A stretch of 13,843 bases of DNA from CBFCZU01 sp965602635 (GTDB lineage: Bacteria > Planctomycetota > Phycisphaerae > SM23-33), in contig CBFCZU010000115.1 of NCBI GenBank assembly GCA_965602635.1, forward strand, positions 1-13,843. Direction: 5' to 3'. The stretch's first letter is position 1, and every line of letters starts with the position of its first letter. The position numbers and the translations under genes are program-made. Shown piece after piece: positions 1-6,881 of the stretch. The notes beneath the pieces are model-generated. The model saw only the letters and a list, made by a program, of their open reading frames with translations, was not told the DNA's origin and made no database searches.

Positions 1-2891
1 CCCTCGGGGTCGAGCTTGATGGACTTCTGTGCGGCGGCGCGGGCCTCGGAGAGCCGCTGGGGCGACTTCTCCGCCAGGGCCGTCCGGTAATAGACGGCCG
101 CCAGTTGCGTCCAGAAGTCGGCATTCTTGGGCTCGATCAGGCAGGCGCTGCGCGCGGCCAGGATCGCCCCGTCGTGGTCCTTCTGCCTCAGGTACAGCCC
201 GGCCATCGCCAGGTACGCCCCGGCGTCGTAGGGGTTGATCTGGATAACCTGCTCGTAGAACTCCAGCGCCTTCTCCGGCGCGTTCGAGGCGCGGTAGATG
301 TCGGCGATCTGGCGGGCGTACTTCGAGTCCTTCATCGTCCGCCGGTGCAACTCGATCAGGTTTGGCAGGGCCCTGTCGGTCTGCCCGAGCTGGTCGTAGA
401 GCTTGGCCAGCTTCTCGTAGGCGTACGAGTCCATGGGGCGGCGCTGCTTGCAGGCCTCGAGTGCGATGATGGCCTCTGCCCAGCGGCGTCTGGCCAGGTG
501 GCTTTCGGCCCGGACCCTGGCGGCCTCGGCTGAGCGCGGCTCGACCTTCTCAAGCTCCGCGGCCACCTTGACGGCCTCGTCGTACTTCTTGGACCTGGAA
601 AGGGCCTCGGCCAGCACCTCCAATGCACGCCGCTGCTTGGGGTCGATCTTCAGGGCCTTCCGGGCGGTGGCGATGGCCAGCTTGAGCCCCCTGCGCCGCT
701 GCAGCAGGGCGTAGGCCAGGTCCGCCTGTGCGTCGGCGGAGGTCGGCTTGGCCTTGGCGGCCTTGGACGCCGCCGCATAGCCAGGCCGAGGGTCGGCGTC
801 GAAGCCCCAGGAGACTATCTCCTTCTTCCCCCAGGCGCGGAAGTCCTTGTCGAACTCGGCCTGCGTCATTCCGAGCACGTCCTTGAAGACCTTCTCCTGC
901 GTCCAGCCGTCGCGGAAGCCCTTGAGCATCTTGCCGATGGCGTCGTAGCCCTTCTTGACGACGATGTACTCGAAGACCCACTCGGCCTGGGCGTAGGCCA
1001 GCGACCGGGAGGCCGGCCCGCGGCGCCGGTCCGGGCGGATGAAGCCCCAGCTCAGCTCCTTGATCGGGTAGAGCTTCTTGTTCCGTACCGCGCCGACCAG
1101 CAGGTTGACCGCCTGGTAGTTGCGCCGGTCGGGCTGCTCCCAGACGGCGCACGCCTCGGTGAACCAGTGCGGGATGCGGTTCCCGGTGGCTGAGAGCGTT
1201 ACCGTGTGGGTGTACTCGTGGCGGAGCACGACCGCCCAGTTGAACTTACCGGCCCCGCCGCGGTCGGGGTCGGGCGCGGGCATGGCGATCACCCGCCCGG
1301 TGCAGGCGCCGACGGTGGGTATCGAGCCGCGCCCGCTGATCCGCACCGAGAAGCCCCAGTGGTCGGGGAACAGCTCCACCAGCGTCTTCTCAGCCGGCGT
1401 GTGGTCGAAGTCCTTGGCGACGTCCTTGTGGATATCCTCGGCGGCCCGGGCCACCCATTCCAGCAGCACCTCGTCGTACTTGGGATCGACCTTGATGATG
1501 AAGTTCTCGGTCTCCTTGACCTTGAACTTCCAGAGCTTGCCGAGGAGCTTGAGGTAGTTGAGCACGTCGCCGCGGTAGTCGTCGATCGCGAAAGCCTTTT
1601 CGAGCGTCTTCTCGGCGAGCTTCTCCTGCCCGGTCTGCATGTAGAGCTTGCCCAGGCCGGCGACGGGCCCGGCCAGCTCGGGCGACATTTTCATGGCCTT
1701 CTTGTAGTACTTCTCGGCCTGTCTGTACTGCCGCCCGGACGCCAGCCAGTCGGCGATCGCCTCGTAGAGCTGCCCGTAGCCGGGGTTGACCTTCTCGACG
1801 CGCTTGATGAACGGCTCGGCCTTCTCCGGGGCCATGCCCCGGACGTGGACCGCGGCCATCATCGACAGGGCGTCGAGGTGGTTGGGGTTGAACTTCAGGA
1901 TCTTTTCCAGCTCGGGGGCCACCTGGTCGTACTTCCGCCAGAGGAACTTGGTGGCGGCCTTGACCAGCAGGGCGTCGGCGTGGCGCGGGTTGATCCTCAG
2001 GGCCTTGTCGGCCTGGGCGATGGCCTGCTCGAAGCGGTAACGCTGCAGCAGGATCAGCGCGCCGGCGGCGTACACGTCCGGTATCTGCTTGTTGACCTTT
2101 GCGGCCAGGGCAAACTCCCGCCCGGCCGTGAGGGGCTTGTGCTTCTCCAGCAGCAGCATCCCCGCCGCCACGTGCGCCGGCCAGTACTTCTTGTCCACCT
2201 TCTGATAGGTGTGCTGGAAGTAGTTGTGGAGGATGTTCTGTGCCTGCTTGGAGGCCTTCTCCCCGGTGAGGATTGCGTGCCGCGCCAGGATCTCCCCGGC
2301 CGCCACCAGGCTGCGGGCGTCGTTGCGGAAGCCCTTCTTGTCGATGGCCTCGCGGACGGCCTCGTATGCCTTGACGGCCTCGGGCTTCTTGCCGAGCACC
2401 TCCAGTGCCTCCCCGAGGCGGAGTATGGCCGGGGCCCAGTCGCCGCGCAGCTCGGTTGCCTTTCTGGCTGAGGACAGGGCCTGGTCGTACTTGCCGACCG
2501 CCGCGAGCACCTGCGAGAGGGTGACGTGCCACTCGGCCGAGCGCTTGCCGCGCTGGGCGACGGCCGCCAGGGCCTTGCGGGCCTGCTCGTAGCCGCCGGT
2601 GATGGCGTGGGCCTCGGCCAGGCCTATGCTCGCCGGCAAAGCGTCGACCGGGGAGTCGAGCAGCTTCTTGTAGGCCTTGACGGCCTCGGCGTACTTGCCG
2701 CTCCGGTACAGGTCCCTCGCCGCCTTGAGCGCGCCCGGCGTCTCGGCCGGACGGGTCGTCGGAGCCTTTCGCTTGAGCGGCGCCGGGCGGGTGGCCGCCC
2801 TCGTGGCGACGGAGACGCTTTCGCGCACCCGCTGGGCGCCCGCGACGGACACAACCGCCGTCAGGACAGTCACCAGTGCAATCTTGCGCAT
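1..2891 (-). CDS. Exported TPR-repeat protein with central HExxH (gluzincin-like) zinc metallopeptidase domain, 3' end off window
   Basis: At least 963 residues are visible and the frame is still open at the left edge, so the C-terminus is missing. The N-terminus (MRKIALVTVLTAVVSVAGA) looks like a Sec signal peptide. Residues about 53-450 are tandem TPR units, for example ARDLYRSGKYAEAVKAYKKL. Residues about 455-690 form a peptidase domain with HEYTH at 558-562 and WFTEACAVWEQ at 577-587; H558, H562 and E579 fit the zinc ligands, and E559 the general base, of the peptidase MA / gluzincin group. TPR units resume from about 695 to the edge. I infer a periplasmic or secreted protein that uses the TPRs to bind partners; the substrate is unknown. 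An in-frame ATG at 2906 is an alternative start (adds MGSDA), but 2891 gives the better signal-peptide n-region. Both have only weak purine-rich ribosome binding sites. The catalytic residues look intact. Confidence 0.85.
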   Translation of the reverse strand, partial: MRKIALVTVLTAVVSVAGAQRVRESVSVATRAATRPAPLKRKAPTTRPAETPGALKAARDLYRSGKYAEAVKAYKKLLDSPVDALPASIGLAEAHAITGGYEQARKALAAVAQRGKRSAEWHVTLSQVLAAVGKYDQALSSARKATELRGDWAPAILRLGEALEVLGKKPEAVKAYEAVREAIDKKGFRNDARSLVAAGEILARHAILTGEKASKQAQNILHNYFQHTYQKVDKKYWPAHVAAGMLLLEKHKPLTAGREFALAAKVNKQIPDVYAAGALILLQRYRFEQAIAQADKALRINPRHADALLVKAATKFLWRKYDQVAPELEKILKFNPNHLDALSMMAAVHVRGMAPEKAEPFIKRVEKVNPGYGQLYEAIADWLASGRQYRQAEKYYKKAMKMSPELAGPVAGLGKLYMQTGQEKLAEKTLEKAFAIDDYRGDVLNYLKLLGKLWKFKVKETENFIIKVDPKYDEVLLEWVARAAEDIHKDVAKDFDHTPAEKTLVELFPDHWGFSVRISGRGSIPTVGACTGRVIAMPAPDPDRGGAGKFNWAVVLRHEYTHTVTLSATGNRIPHWFTEACAVWEQPDRRNYQAVNLLVGAVRNKKLYPIKELSWGFIRPDRRRGPASRSLAYAQAEWVFEYIVVKKGYDAIGKMLKGFRDGWTQEKVFKDVLGMTQAEFDKDFRAWGKKEIVSWGFDADPRPGYAAASKAAKAKPTSADAQADLAYALLQRRRGLKLAIATARKALKIDPKQRRALEVLAEALSRSKKYDEAVKVAAELEKVEPRSAEAARVRAESHLARRRWAEAIIALEACKQRRPMDSYAYEKLAKLYDQLGQTDRALPNLIELHRRTMKDSKYARQIADIYRASNAPEKALEFYEQVIQINPYDAGAYLAMAGLYLRQKDHDGAILAARSACLIEPKNADFWTQLAAVYYRTALAEKSPQRLSEARAAAQKSIKLDPE

Positions 2892-2961
2892 GGCGTCGCT
2901 TCCCATTGGCTTCCCCGGCCGGGCAGGAACGCGCGGGTCCGCCGCGGCGGCCGGGGGCACC

Positions 2962-2970
2962 ATTGTAGCA
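2962..2970 (-). promoter_or_regulatory. Extended -10 promoter element upstream of the TPR-peptidase gene
   Basis: On the minus strand the sequence reads TGCTACAAT: an extended TGn motif followed by TACAAT, five of six matches to the sigma-70 -10 box. No good -35 box is seen 16-18 bases upstream, which is usual for extended -10 promoters. Transcription would begin near 2955, leaving a leader of roughly 50-65 bases before the ATG at 2906 or 2891. This is a motif match only. Confidence 0.45.
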
Positions 2971-3023
2971 CTATCCTGCCGTGTTTTATGACGCTCAGTG
3001 GGCCTGCAAGTTCCGCTCGCCCG

Positions 3024-3040
3024 GGGCCCGGGGCGGGCCC
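3024..3040 (-). other. GC-only hairpin just after the ferredoxin stop codon
   Basis: A perfect 7-bp stem (gggcccg / cgggccc) with a 3-base loop lies 10 bases beyond the ferredoxin stop codon on the minus strand. It is very stable but has no T-tract after it, so it is not a classical intrinsic terminator. It could protect the 3' end of the ferredoxin mRNA or pause polymerase before the TPR gene. Confidence 0.4.
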
Positions 3041-3049
3041 AGCGCGATC

Positions 3050-3220
3050 CTATTCCTCCTTGATCGCATCGACCGGGCAGCCGTCCACGCACTGGCCGCA
3101 GTCCACGCAGGTTTCGGGGTCGATCTTGTAGATCGGGTCGCCCTCGCTGATGGCCTCGACCGGGCAGTTCTCCTTGCACGTGCCGCAGGCGGTGCAGGCG
3201 TCGGTAATGACAAATGCCAT
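3050..3220 (-). CDS. 2[4Fe-4S] ferredoxin, 56 aa
   Basis: A small clostridial-type electron carrier. Two complete cluster motifs are present: C9-x2-C12-x2-C15-x3-C19-P and C38-x2-C41-x2-C44-x3-C48-P, so two [4Fe-4S] clusters are expected. Its length matches the usual 55-60 residues. The longer open frame upstream lacks ferredoxin character. The ATG at 3220 is fixed by a strong Shine-Dalgarno (AAGGAG, 7-base spacer) and by the standard N-terminus MAFVITDACTACGTC. It acts in the cytoplasm as a low-potential electron donor; its redox partner is not encoded nearby. It lies downstream of the zinc-ribbon gene on the same strand with a 100-base gap that contains a plausible promoter, so it may be transcribed alone. 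Confidence 0.96.
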   Translation of the reverse strand: MAFVITDACTACGTCKENCPVEAISEGDPIYKIDPETCVDCGQCVDGCPVDAIKEE

Positions 3221-3244
3221 CTGCTCACTCCTTCCTCGGAAAAA

Positions 3245-3260
3245 AACGACTCTCGTCGCT
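3245..3260 (-). terminator. Small terminator-like hairpin with T7 run between the zinc-ribbon gene and the ferredoxin
   Basis: On the minus strand a short stem (AGCGAC / GTCGTT with one G-U pair, GAGA tetraloop) runs directly into seven T residues at 3246-3240. The stem is short, so it would be a weak terminator. It may end the zinc-ribbon transcript, or, if the promoter at 3271-3298 is real, it lies at the very start of the ferredoxin leader. Confidence 0.35.
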
Positions 3261-3270
3261 CTCGCAGGCG

Positions 3271-3298
3271 AAGATATCATTTCCGCCCGCGCGGACAA
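3271..3298 (-). promoter_or_regulatory. Possible sigma-70-type promoter for the ferredoxin
   Basis: On the minus strand TTGTCC (3298-3293) and TATCTT (3276-3271) are separated by 16 bases; each matches four of six consensus positions. The predicted start is about 45 bases before the ferredoxin ATG. This AT-richer patch stands out from the surrounding GC-rich DNA. Motif match only. Confidence 0.35.
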
Positions 3299-3320
3299 AA
3301 CATTTTTCGCGGGCGAGCGT

Positions 3321-3950
3321 TCACTGGCCGGCGGCGGGTCGGCGCTTCCAGAACTGCCACCAGCGTCTGTCGGCGTGGCTGGGCGCCCGGCGGGGCGGGG
3401 GTGGAACGCGCGGCAGCTGCCCCCGCATGGCGGGGCGCGTCGGGCGGGCGAACTTCTCCGGGTGCTCAGCAAAGGCCTGGCGCGACGAGGCCGCGGAAAA
3501 CGCCGACTGCGGCGGCAGCTCGTCGTCCTCGGTATAGAATCTCAGCGCCTCCTCGAGGCACTGGGCGGCCTGGGAGATCAGGCGGCGTTTCTCGCCCTTG
3601 TCCGCGGCGCGATCGGCCGATTCGACCAGAAGGTAGTGGAGGCTGAGCCACTGTGCGGCGTCGATGATCTCGCTGGGCTCGGATGTGGGGTTGATCGGCC
3701 CATCGCTCGCGCCGGCGCCGGCGGGCGCCTCAGGCCAGACGAACACGAACTCGCGTTGGGCCCCGCAGTGGGCGCACCTGGCCGCCAGGCGCCCGAGGGT
3801 CGTCGGCCCGCCGGACGGGCCGGGCTGGGCCTCGGGGCGGCCTTGCAGTTCCATCGGCCCCTGCGAGCACGCCGCGCAGGCGGCGACTTTCAGGTACAGA
3901 CACGCTTCGGACTGGCTGTGCGCGCGTGGCGGTTGCATCGAGTTGCTCAT
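3321..3950 (-). CDS. Uncharacterised zinc-ribbon protein, 209 aa
   Basis: I do not recognise a named family. Residues 25-62 carry two CxxC pairs, C25-x2-C28 (in ACAACSQ) and C59-x2-C62 (in RCAHCGAQ), the layout of a zinc ribbon. Residues about 92-150 look helical (IIDAAQWLSLHYLLVESADRA onwards). The C-terminal 40 residues are Pro/Arg-rich and end in a Trp/Arg cluster (RRWWQFWKRR), which could bind membrane or nucleic acid. There is no signal peptide, so it is probably cytoplasmic. The start at 3950 has a weak GGATGGG upstream; Met5 at 3938 is an alternative. It is judged real because of the paired cysteines and coding-like composition, with no competing gene on the other strand. The gene lies directly downstream of the hairpin-rich gap. 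Confidence 0.7.
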   Translation of the reverse strand: MSNSMQPPRAHSQSEACLYLKVAACAACSQGPMELQGRPEAQPGPSGGPTTLGRLAARCAHCGAQREFVFVWPEAPAGAGASDGPINPTSEPSEIIDAAQWLSLHYLLVESADRAADKGEKRRLISQAAQCLEEALRFYTEDDELPPQSAFSAASSRQAFAEHPEKFARPTRPAMRGQLPRVPPPPRRAPSHADRRWWQFWKRRPAAGQ

Positions 3951-4000
3951 CCCATCCGCGTGACGGGCGACCGGCCCCGCCGGCCTGACCTAGCCTGCTT

Positions 4001-4180
4001 ATTGCATGACCCCTTCCGGGTCCATGCAATGAACACCTTTGCGAGAGACGGTTCTCTCGCAAAGGTTTCGACTCGGCGCTTCGCGCCTCGCTCAAGGCTG
4101 GCCCTGAGCAAGAGCGACGTAAGTCGCTCGCGTCGAAGCCCCCGCAGGGCGGATGTTGCACGCCCGTCGTGCAACATCCG
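4001..4180. repeat. Hairpin-dense intergenic element: five inverted repeats in 180 bases
   Basis: Five stems are visible. H1, 4001-4030: attgcatg / catgcaat, extended by accc / gggt across one bulge. H2, 4035-4066: perfect 14-bp stem acctttgcgagaga / tctctcgcaaaggt with loop cggt. H3, 4075-4087: ggcgc / gcgcc, loop ttc. H4, 4112-4129: gagcgac / gtcgctc, loop gtaa. H5, 4150-4180: perfect 13-bp stem from cggatgttgcacg, loop cccgt. H1 and H5 share a TTGCAYG core, so the element is bracketed by related palindromes. It fills most of the gap between the lipoprotein and zinc-ribbon genes. None of the stems has a T-tract. It resembles a REP/BIME-like or miniature mobile repeat, but copy number cannot be judged from one window. 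Confidence 0.7.
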
Positions 4181-4182
4181 GG

Positions 4183-5058
4183 CTAGAACCCCGGCTCAGG
4201 CTGCCCAGGGGGACGGGCCGGCGGCGCCGCCCGCTTCAGCCCCCCCAAGTGTTTCTTCTGGAGTTCCTGGAGCATGCCCTCGACGGTCTGCCTTGTTATG
4301 GAGCCGTCCTTCACGCCAGCGGTGGCCTCGTCCAGGAACTTGATCGCCGCGTCCTGGATCGCCTTCAGGACCGTGACCCTGTCCTTGCCCTCGGCGCTGA
4401 GCTTGGCCTTCCAGGTCGAGCCGACCTGCACGAAGGTGAACTGCTCGCCGGAGGGGCCCGTCGCCACGATGGTCTCCCCGACCTGCTCGTACCTGTACTT
4501 GCTCGCGTGGCCGATGATATCCTGGAGCGGCGGAGGCTTGGTCATTCCCCTGATCATGCCGTCCACCTCGCCGGGCAGCTTCACCCCAAGGGTGGTCTTC
4601 GTCAGTTTCAGGAACGCGGTGGCCTTGTTCTTCGGGTCGCCGGTGGTCAGCGGTCTTATCAGGGTTGCATCGGCGCCCACAAAGAAGCCCGGCAGCTTGG
4701 CGTGCTCTCTTGGCTTGGCGGCGGCGGCGGCCATTCTCGTGATGAGCCGCTTGACCTGGTTGACCGACTTGCCGTTGGCAGCCGGCGCGGGCCCGGGCGC
4801 AGGACCCGGCGCGGGCCCCGGCCCCGGCGTCGGCGCCGCCGCCGGTGGGGGGGGGAGTGCCTCATCGGTCTCGAACTCGCGCGAAATCTTGCCCTGGTCC
4901 GCCAGCAGGTTGTCATCGGCGGGGGTCTTCAGCGCGTTGACCGGACCGTCTATCTTCTGGTCGAATCCGGTCCGGCCCTCGCCGCGAGGGTATTTCTTCT
5001 CGCAGCCGATCACCATGCAGATCGACGCCGCGCACAGGACGGTGATGAACCTTCTCAT
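4183..5058 (-). CDS. Predicted lipoprotein with Pro/Gly/Ala linker, 291 aa, function unknown
   Basis: The N-terminus MRRFITVLCAASICMVIGC is a lipoprotein signal with a lipobox (VIGC) and lipidated Cys19, so it should be anchored in a membrane facing the periplasm. Residues about 69-94 form a low-complexity linker (four Pro, then PGP/APGP repeats). Residues about 95-270 are a globular domain I cannot assign; it has amphipathic helices and a beta-rich stretch around GETIVATGPSGEQFTFVQVG. The C-terminus is again Pro-rich. A strong GGGAGG lies 6 bases before the ATG. A nine-base C run on the coding strand (4855-4847) encodes part of the linker. The downstream amidohydrolase stop is 73 bases away on the same strand, so the two could share a transcript, although a promoter-like box lies between them. 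Confidence 0.85.
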   Translation of the reverse strand: MRRFITVLCAASICMVIGCEKKYPRGEGRTGFDQKIDGPVNALKTPADDNLLADQGKISREFETDEALPPPPAAAPTPGPGPAPGPAPGPAPAANGKSVNQVKRLITRMAAAAAKPREHAKLPGFFVGADATLIRPLTTGDPKNKATAFLKLTKTTLGVKLPGEVDGMIRGMTKPPPLQDIIGHASKYRYEQVGETIVATGPSGEQFTFVQVGSTWKAKLSAEGKDRVTVLKAIQDAAIKFLDEATAGVKDGSITRQTVEGMLQELQKKHLGGLKRAAPPARPPGQPEPGF

Positions 5059-5100
5059 TTCCAGCCTCCCGTATTCACCGCAGGTTCCTCAGTAACAGGT

Positions 5101-5106
5101 ATCATA
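5101..5106 (-). promoter_or_regulatory. Possible -10 box within a small palindrome upstream of the lipoprotein gene
   Basis: TATGAT on the minus strand matches five of six -10 positions and sits inside the 11-base palindrome GGTATGATACC (5108-5098). A matching -35 box is not evident. The predicted start would lie about 35-40 bases before the lipoprotein ATG. Low confidence. Confidence 0.3.
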
Positions 5107-5131
5107 CCACCGCTCGGCCCTGGGCGAAAGC

Positions 5132-5971
5132 CTACGCCATCCCCAGCAGCGTCAGGGCGTCGCGCTCGACGATCCCGCGCAGCACCTCCCTCGGCACTCC
5201 GGGCAGCCCGGTGCCGCGGATGATCTCGTTGGTTCGGTATAGCTGCTCGATGGCGGCCGCCGCCGTGGAGAAGGGGAAGTCGCTGCCGAACAGCAGCTTC
5301 TCCGCCGCCCCGGCCTGGTGTGCTCCAAGTAGCGCCTGGTGGGCCTGCCACGGTCGGCGGAGCAGGGCGGCGACGTCGGCGAAGGCCCTCGGCTGCTTGG
5401 CCAGCAGGGCGATGGTCTCGCCCACCCAGGGCCAGCCCATCGAGCCGATGACGATCGTCAGTGAGGGCAGCTCGCGGGCGATCTCGTCGAAGAGGTACGG
5501 GCGGGCGAACTCCAGTGCGACGGTGGGTCCGAAGTCGGTCGCGCCTTCCACGAACACCGCCAGCTCGCGCGACGCGCAGAACTCGTACACCCGCATTGCC
5601 CGGGTGTCGGCTGGGTGGAAGCTCTGGGCGCCCGGGCTGAGGGTGATGCCCGCGAATTCCGTCCGGTCGGCGATGTTGCCCAGACGCTCCATGACGTCGG
5701 CGTCGGTCGGGTCAACGGCGGCGATGCCCGCCGTCGCGTCCGGGTGCCTGGCCACGTAGTCGGCCAGGAAGGCGTTGGGCACCTCGGCACCCAGGTGCCC
5801 GCTGCGGAAGCCCCAGACGAGGGTCTTGTCCACGTCCTTGGCGGCGGCGGCGTGGTCGCCGGGGTCGGCCGGTAGATTCCGCTGCCCGCCGTTGCGGGCC
5901 AGCCACTCGCCGGCGGCCGAGCCGAGCTGATCCGGCGAGGCCCAAATCCTGGTGTGACAGTCGATGATCAT
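5132..5971 (-). CDS. Amidohydrolase-2-fold (TIM-barrel) protein with altered metal-site residues, 279 aa
   Basis: Overall layout follows the Amidohydro_2 family: an N-terminal strand MIIDCHTRIW, a central strand IVIGSMGWPWVGE where the family usually has HxGxPW, and a C-terminal LLFGSDFPFS. Length (279) fits the family. Three positions that are normally histidine differ. The first-strand HxH is H6-x-R8; the strand-5-like position reads VFVEGA instead of a His-Gly; and the PW motif has Ser instead of His. Only H6 and D231 of the usual set remain, so standard metal-dependent hydrolysis is doubtful. Start at 5971 is supported by AGGGG about 9 bases upstream. No signal peptide, so cytoplasmic. 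It could be a decarboxylase-like, metal-independent or non-catalytic member; its substrate is unknown. Confidence 0.85.
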   Translation of the reverse strand: MIIDCHTRIWASPDQLGSAAGEWLARNGGQRNLPADPGDHAAAAKDVDKTLVWGFRSGHLGAEVPNAFLADYVARHPDATAGIAAVDPTDADVMERLGNIADRTEFAGITLSPGAQSFHPADTRAMRVYEFCASRELAVFVEGATDFGPTVALEFARPYLFDEIARELPSLTIVIGSMGWPWVGETIALLAKQPRAFADVAALLRRPWQAHQALLGAHQAGAAEKLLFGSDFPFSTAAAAIEQLYRTNEIIRGTGLPGVPREVLRGIVERDALTLLGMA

Positions 5972-6173
5972 GGTCTCAGCCCCTCACCCGCCCGCCGCGG
6001 GGCATCTTCAGGGGCGCTAATCTTCTGCCATTTCCGGCCGGTGTTGTCGAGCATTTTCTTTCCGCCGCGGCCCGCCCCGCGGCCCGGGTCGCTTGGAATT
6101 CCGCCCGGATGGGGTCCTAGAATGGCTTGAAGGATGGCTCATGCTCTCAGGCCAGCTGTGATGGGATGGGCAG
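5972..6173. other. Divergent intergenic region between the amidohydrolase-fold and isochorismatase-fold genes
   Basis: This 202-base spacer must hold promoters for both outward genes. It contains two CCGCGG boxes about 12 bases apart (near 6065-6083) and the promoter-like pair listed separately. No small ORF with coding character and no RNA gene was seen. Confidence 0.6.
6093..6123 (+). promoter_or_regulatory. Possible sigma-70-type promoter for the isochorismatase-fold gene
   Basis: TTGGAA (6093-6098) and TAGAAT (6118-6123) are separated by 19 bases, one or two longer than ideal. The -35 box matches four of six and the -10 box five of six consensus positions. It would start transcription near 6130, about 44 bases before the ATG. 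Confidence 0.35.
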
Positions 6174-6842
6174 ATGCACTACAGGAAGGTAATGCTCGAC
6201 ATTGAATTGCAGCGGGACTTCTTCTCTCCCGGCGGGGCGTGCTTTTCCGAGCACTCCCTGGCGGCGGGCAAGAACGTCCGGCGACTGTTCCGCTGGGCGC
6301 GGCGGCGGGGAATCCCCGTCCTCAGCACGATGCTGCGGCTCAAGAGCGGCCGACCCGGGCCGCTGGCGGACGTGCCCCACTGCGTCGAGGGCACCCCCGG
6401 CGAGAAGCGGATCAGCGGCGCCCTGCTGGCCCGCCACATCGACCTGGGAATCAGAAACAGCACAGACTTGCTGCCGGAAATCTTCGAGAACTACCAGCAG
6501 GTGCTGTTCGAGAAGCGGCACACGGACGTCTTCGCCCACGCCGGGGCCGAGAGGCTGCTCACGGAGCTTCATCCCGAGACCTTCGTGATCTGCGGGGCCG
6601 GCACCGCCCACGGGATCGTCCAGGCCGTGCTGGGGCTTCGGCACCGGCAGCACAACGTCGTCCTCGCCACCGACGCCATACTCGACCTTGACGACGGCGA
6701 CGCTGAAATGGCCTGGCTGCGGATGCTCGCCAAACGGGCCGTGCCGCTTACCACCGACGAAATACTCGCCGCGTCGAGACGATCTAGGAGCCCCCACCGT
6801 CAATGGCGTGCCCGGCCTCGTGATCGGGCGATGACCGGCTAG
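6174..6842 (+). CDS. Isochorismatase-fold (cysteine hydrolase superfamily) protein lacking the catalytic cysteine, 222 aa
   Basis: The fold signature is clear. The first strand LDIELQRDFF gives the usual catalytic Asp (D9) in a D-x-x-x-Q-x-DF setting. FEKRHTDVF gives the usual catalytic Lys (K114). TFVICGAGTAHGIVQA aligns with the family motif GxxTxxCV. In that last motif the cysteine position is Gly147 (GAGTAHGI), so the nucleophile of nicotinamidase/isochorismatase enzymes is absent; C140 sits where a non-catalytic residue usually lies. The protein may be a pseudoenzyme, a binding protein, or use different chemistry. Residues after about 203 (RRSRSPHRQW onwards) are Arg-rich and look like non-conserved read-through. 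No strong Shine-Dalgarno is seen before 6174. It is transcribed alone, bounded by a divergent promoter region and a strong terminator. Confidence 0.85.
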   Translation: MHYRKVMLDIELQRDFFSPGGACFSEHSLAAGKNVRRLFRWARRRGIPVLSTMLRLKSGRPGPLADVPHCVEGTPGEKRISGALLARHIDLGIRNSTDLLPEIFENYQQVLFEKRHTDVFAHAGAERLLTELHPETFVICGAGTAHGIVQAVLGLRHRQHNVVLATDAILDLDDGDAEMAWLRMLAKRAVPLTTDEILAASRRSRSPHRQWRARPRDRAMTG

Positions 6843-6881
6843 GGGCCGGACCTCTGGTGACGATGGCGGAGGGAGGCTCAA

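Noticed and set aside
1206..2471. Long plus-strand open frame (421 codons) inside the TPR-peptidase gene
   Set aside because: It is opposite a frame with clear TPR repeats and an HExxH motif. Its Leu/Val/Gly/Asp-rich composition is typical of an antisense shadow in GC-rich DNA.
3221..3472. Longer version of the ferredoxin (140 residues)
   Set aside because: The extra N-terminal part is low-complexity and crosses the terminator-like hairpin. The internal ATG at 3220 has a strong Shine-Dalgarno and gives the normal ferredoxin length.
3947..4177. Minus-strand 76-codon open frame across the hairpin element
   Set aside because: The frame is built almost entirely from inverted-repeat arms, has no good ribosome binding site and overlaps the start of the zinc-ribbon gene. 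It is more likely a by-product of the repeat.
4001..4180. CRISPR array
   Set aside because: The palindromes differ from each other and there are no regularly spaced direct repeats.
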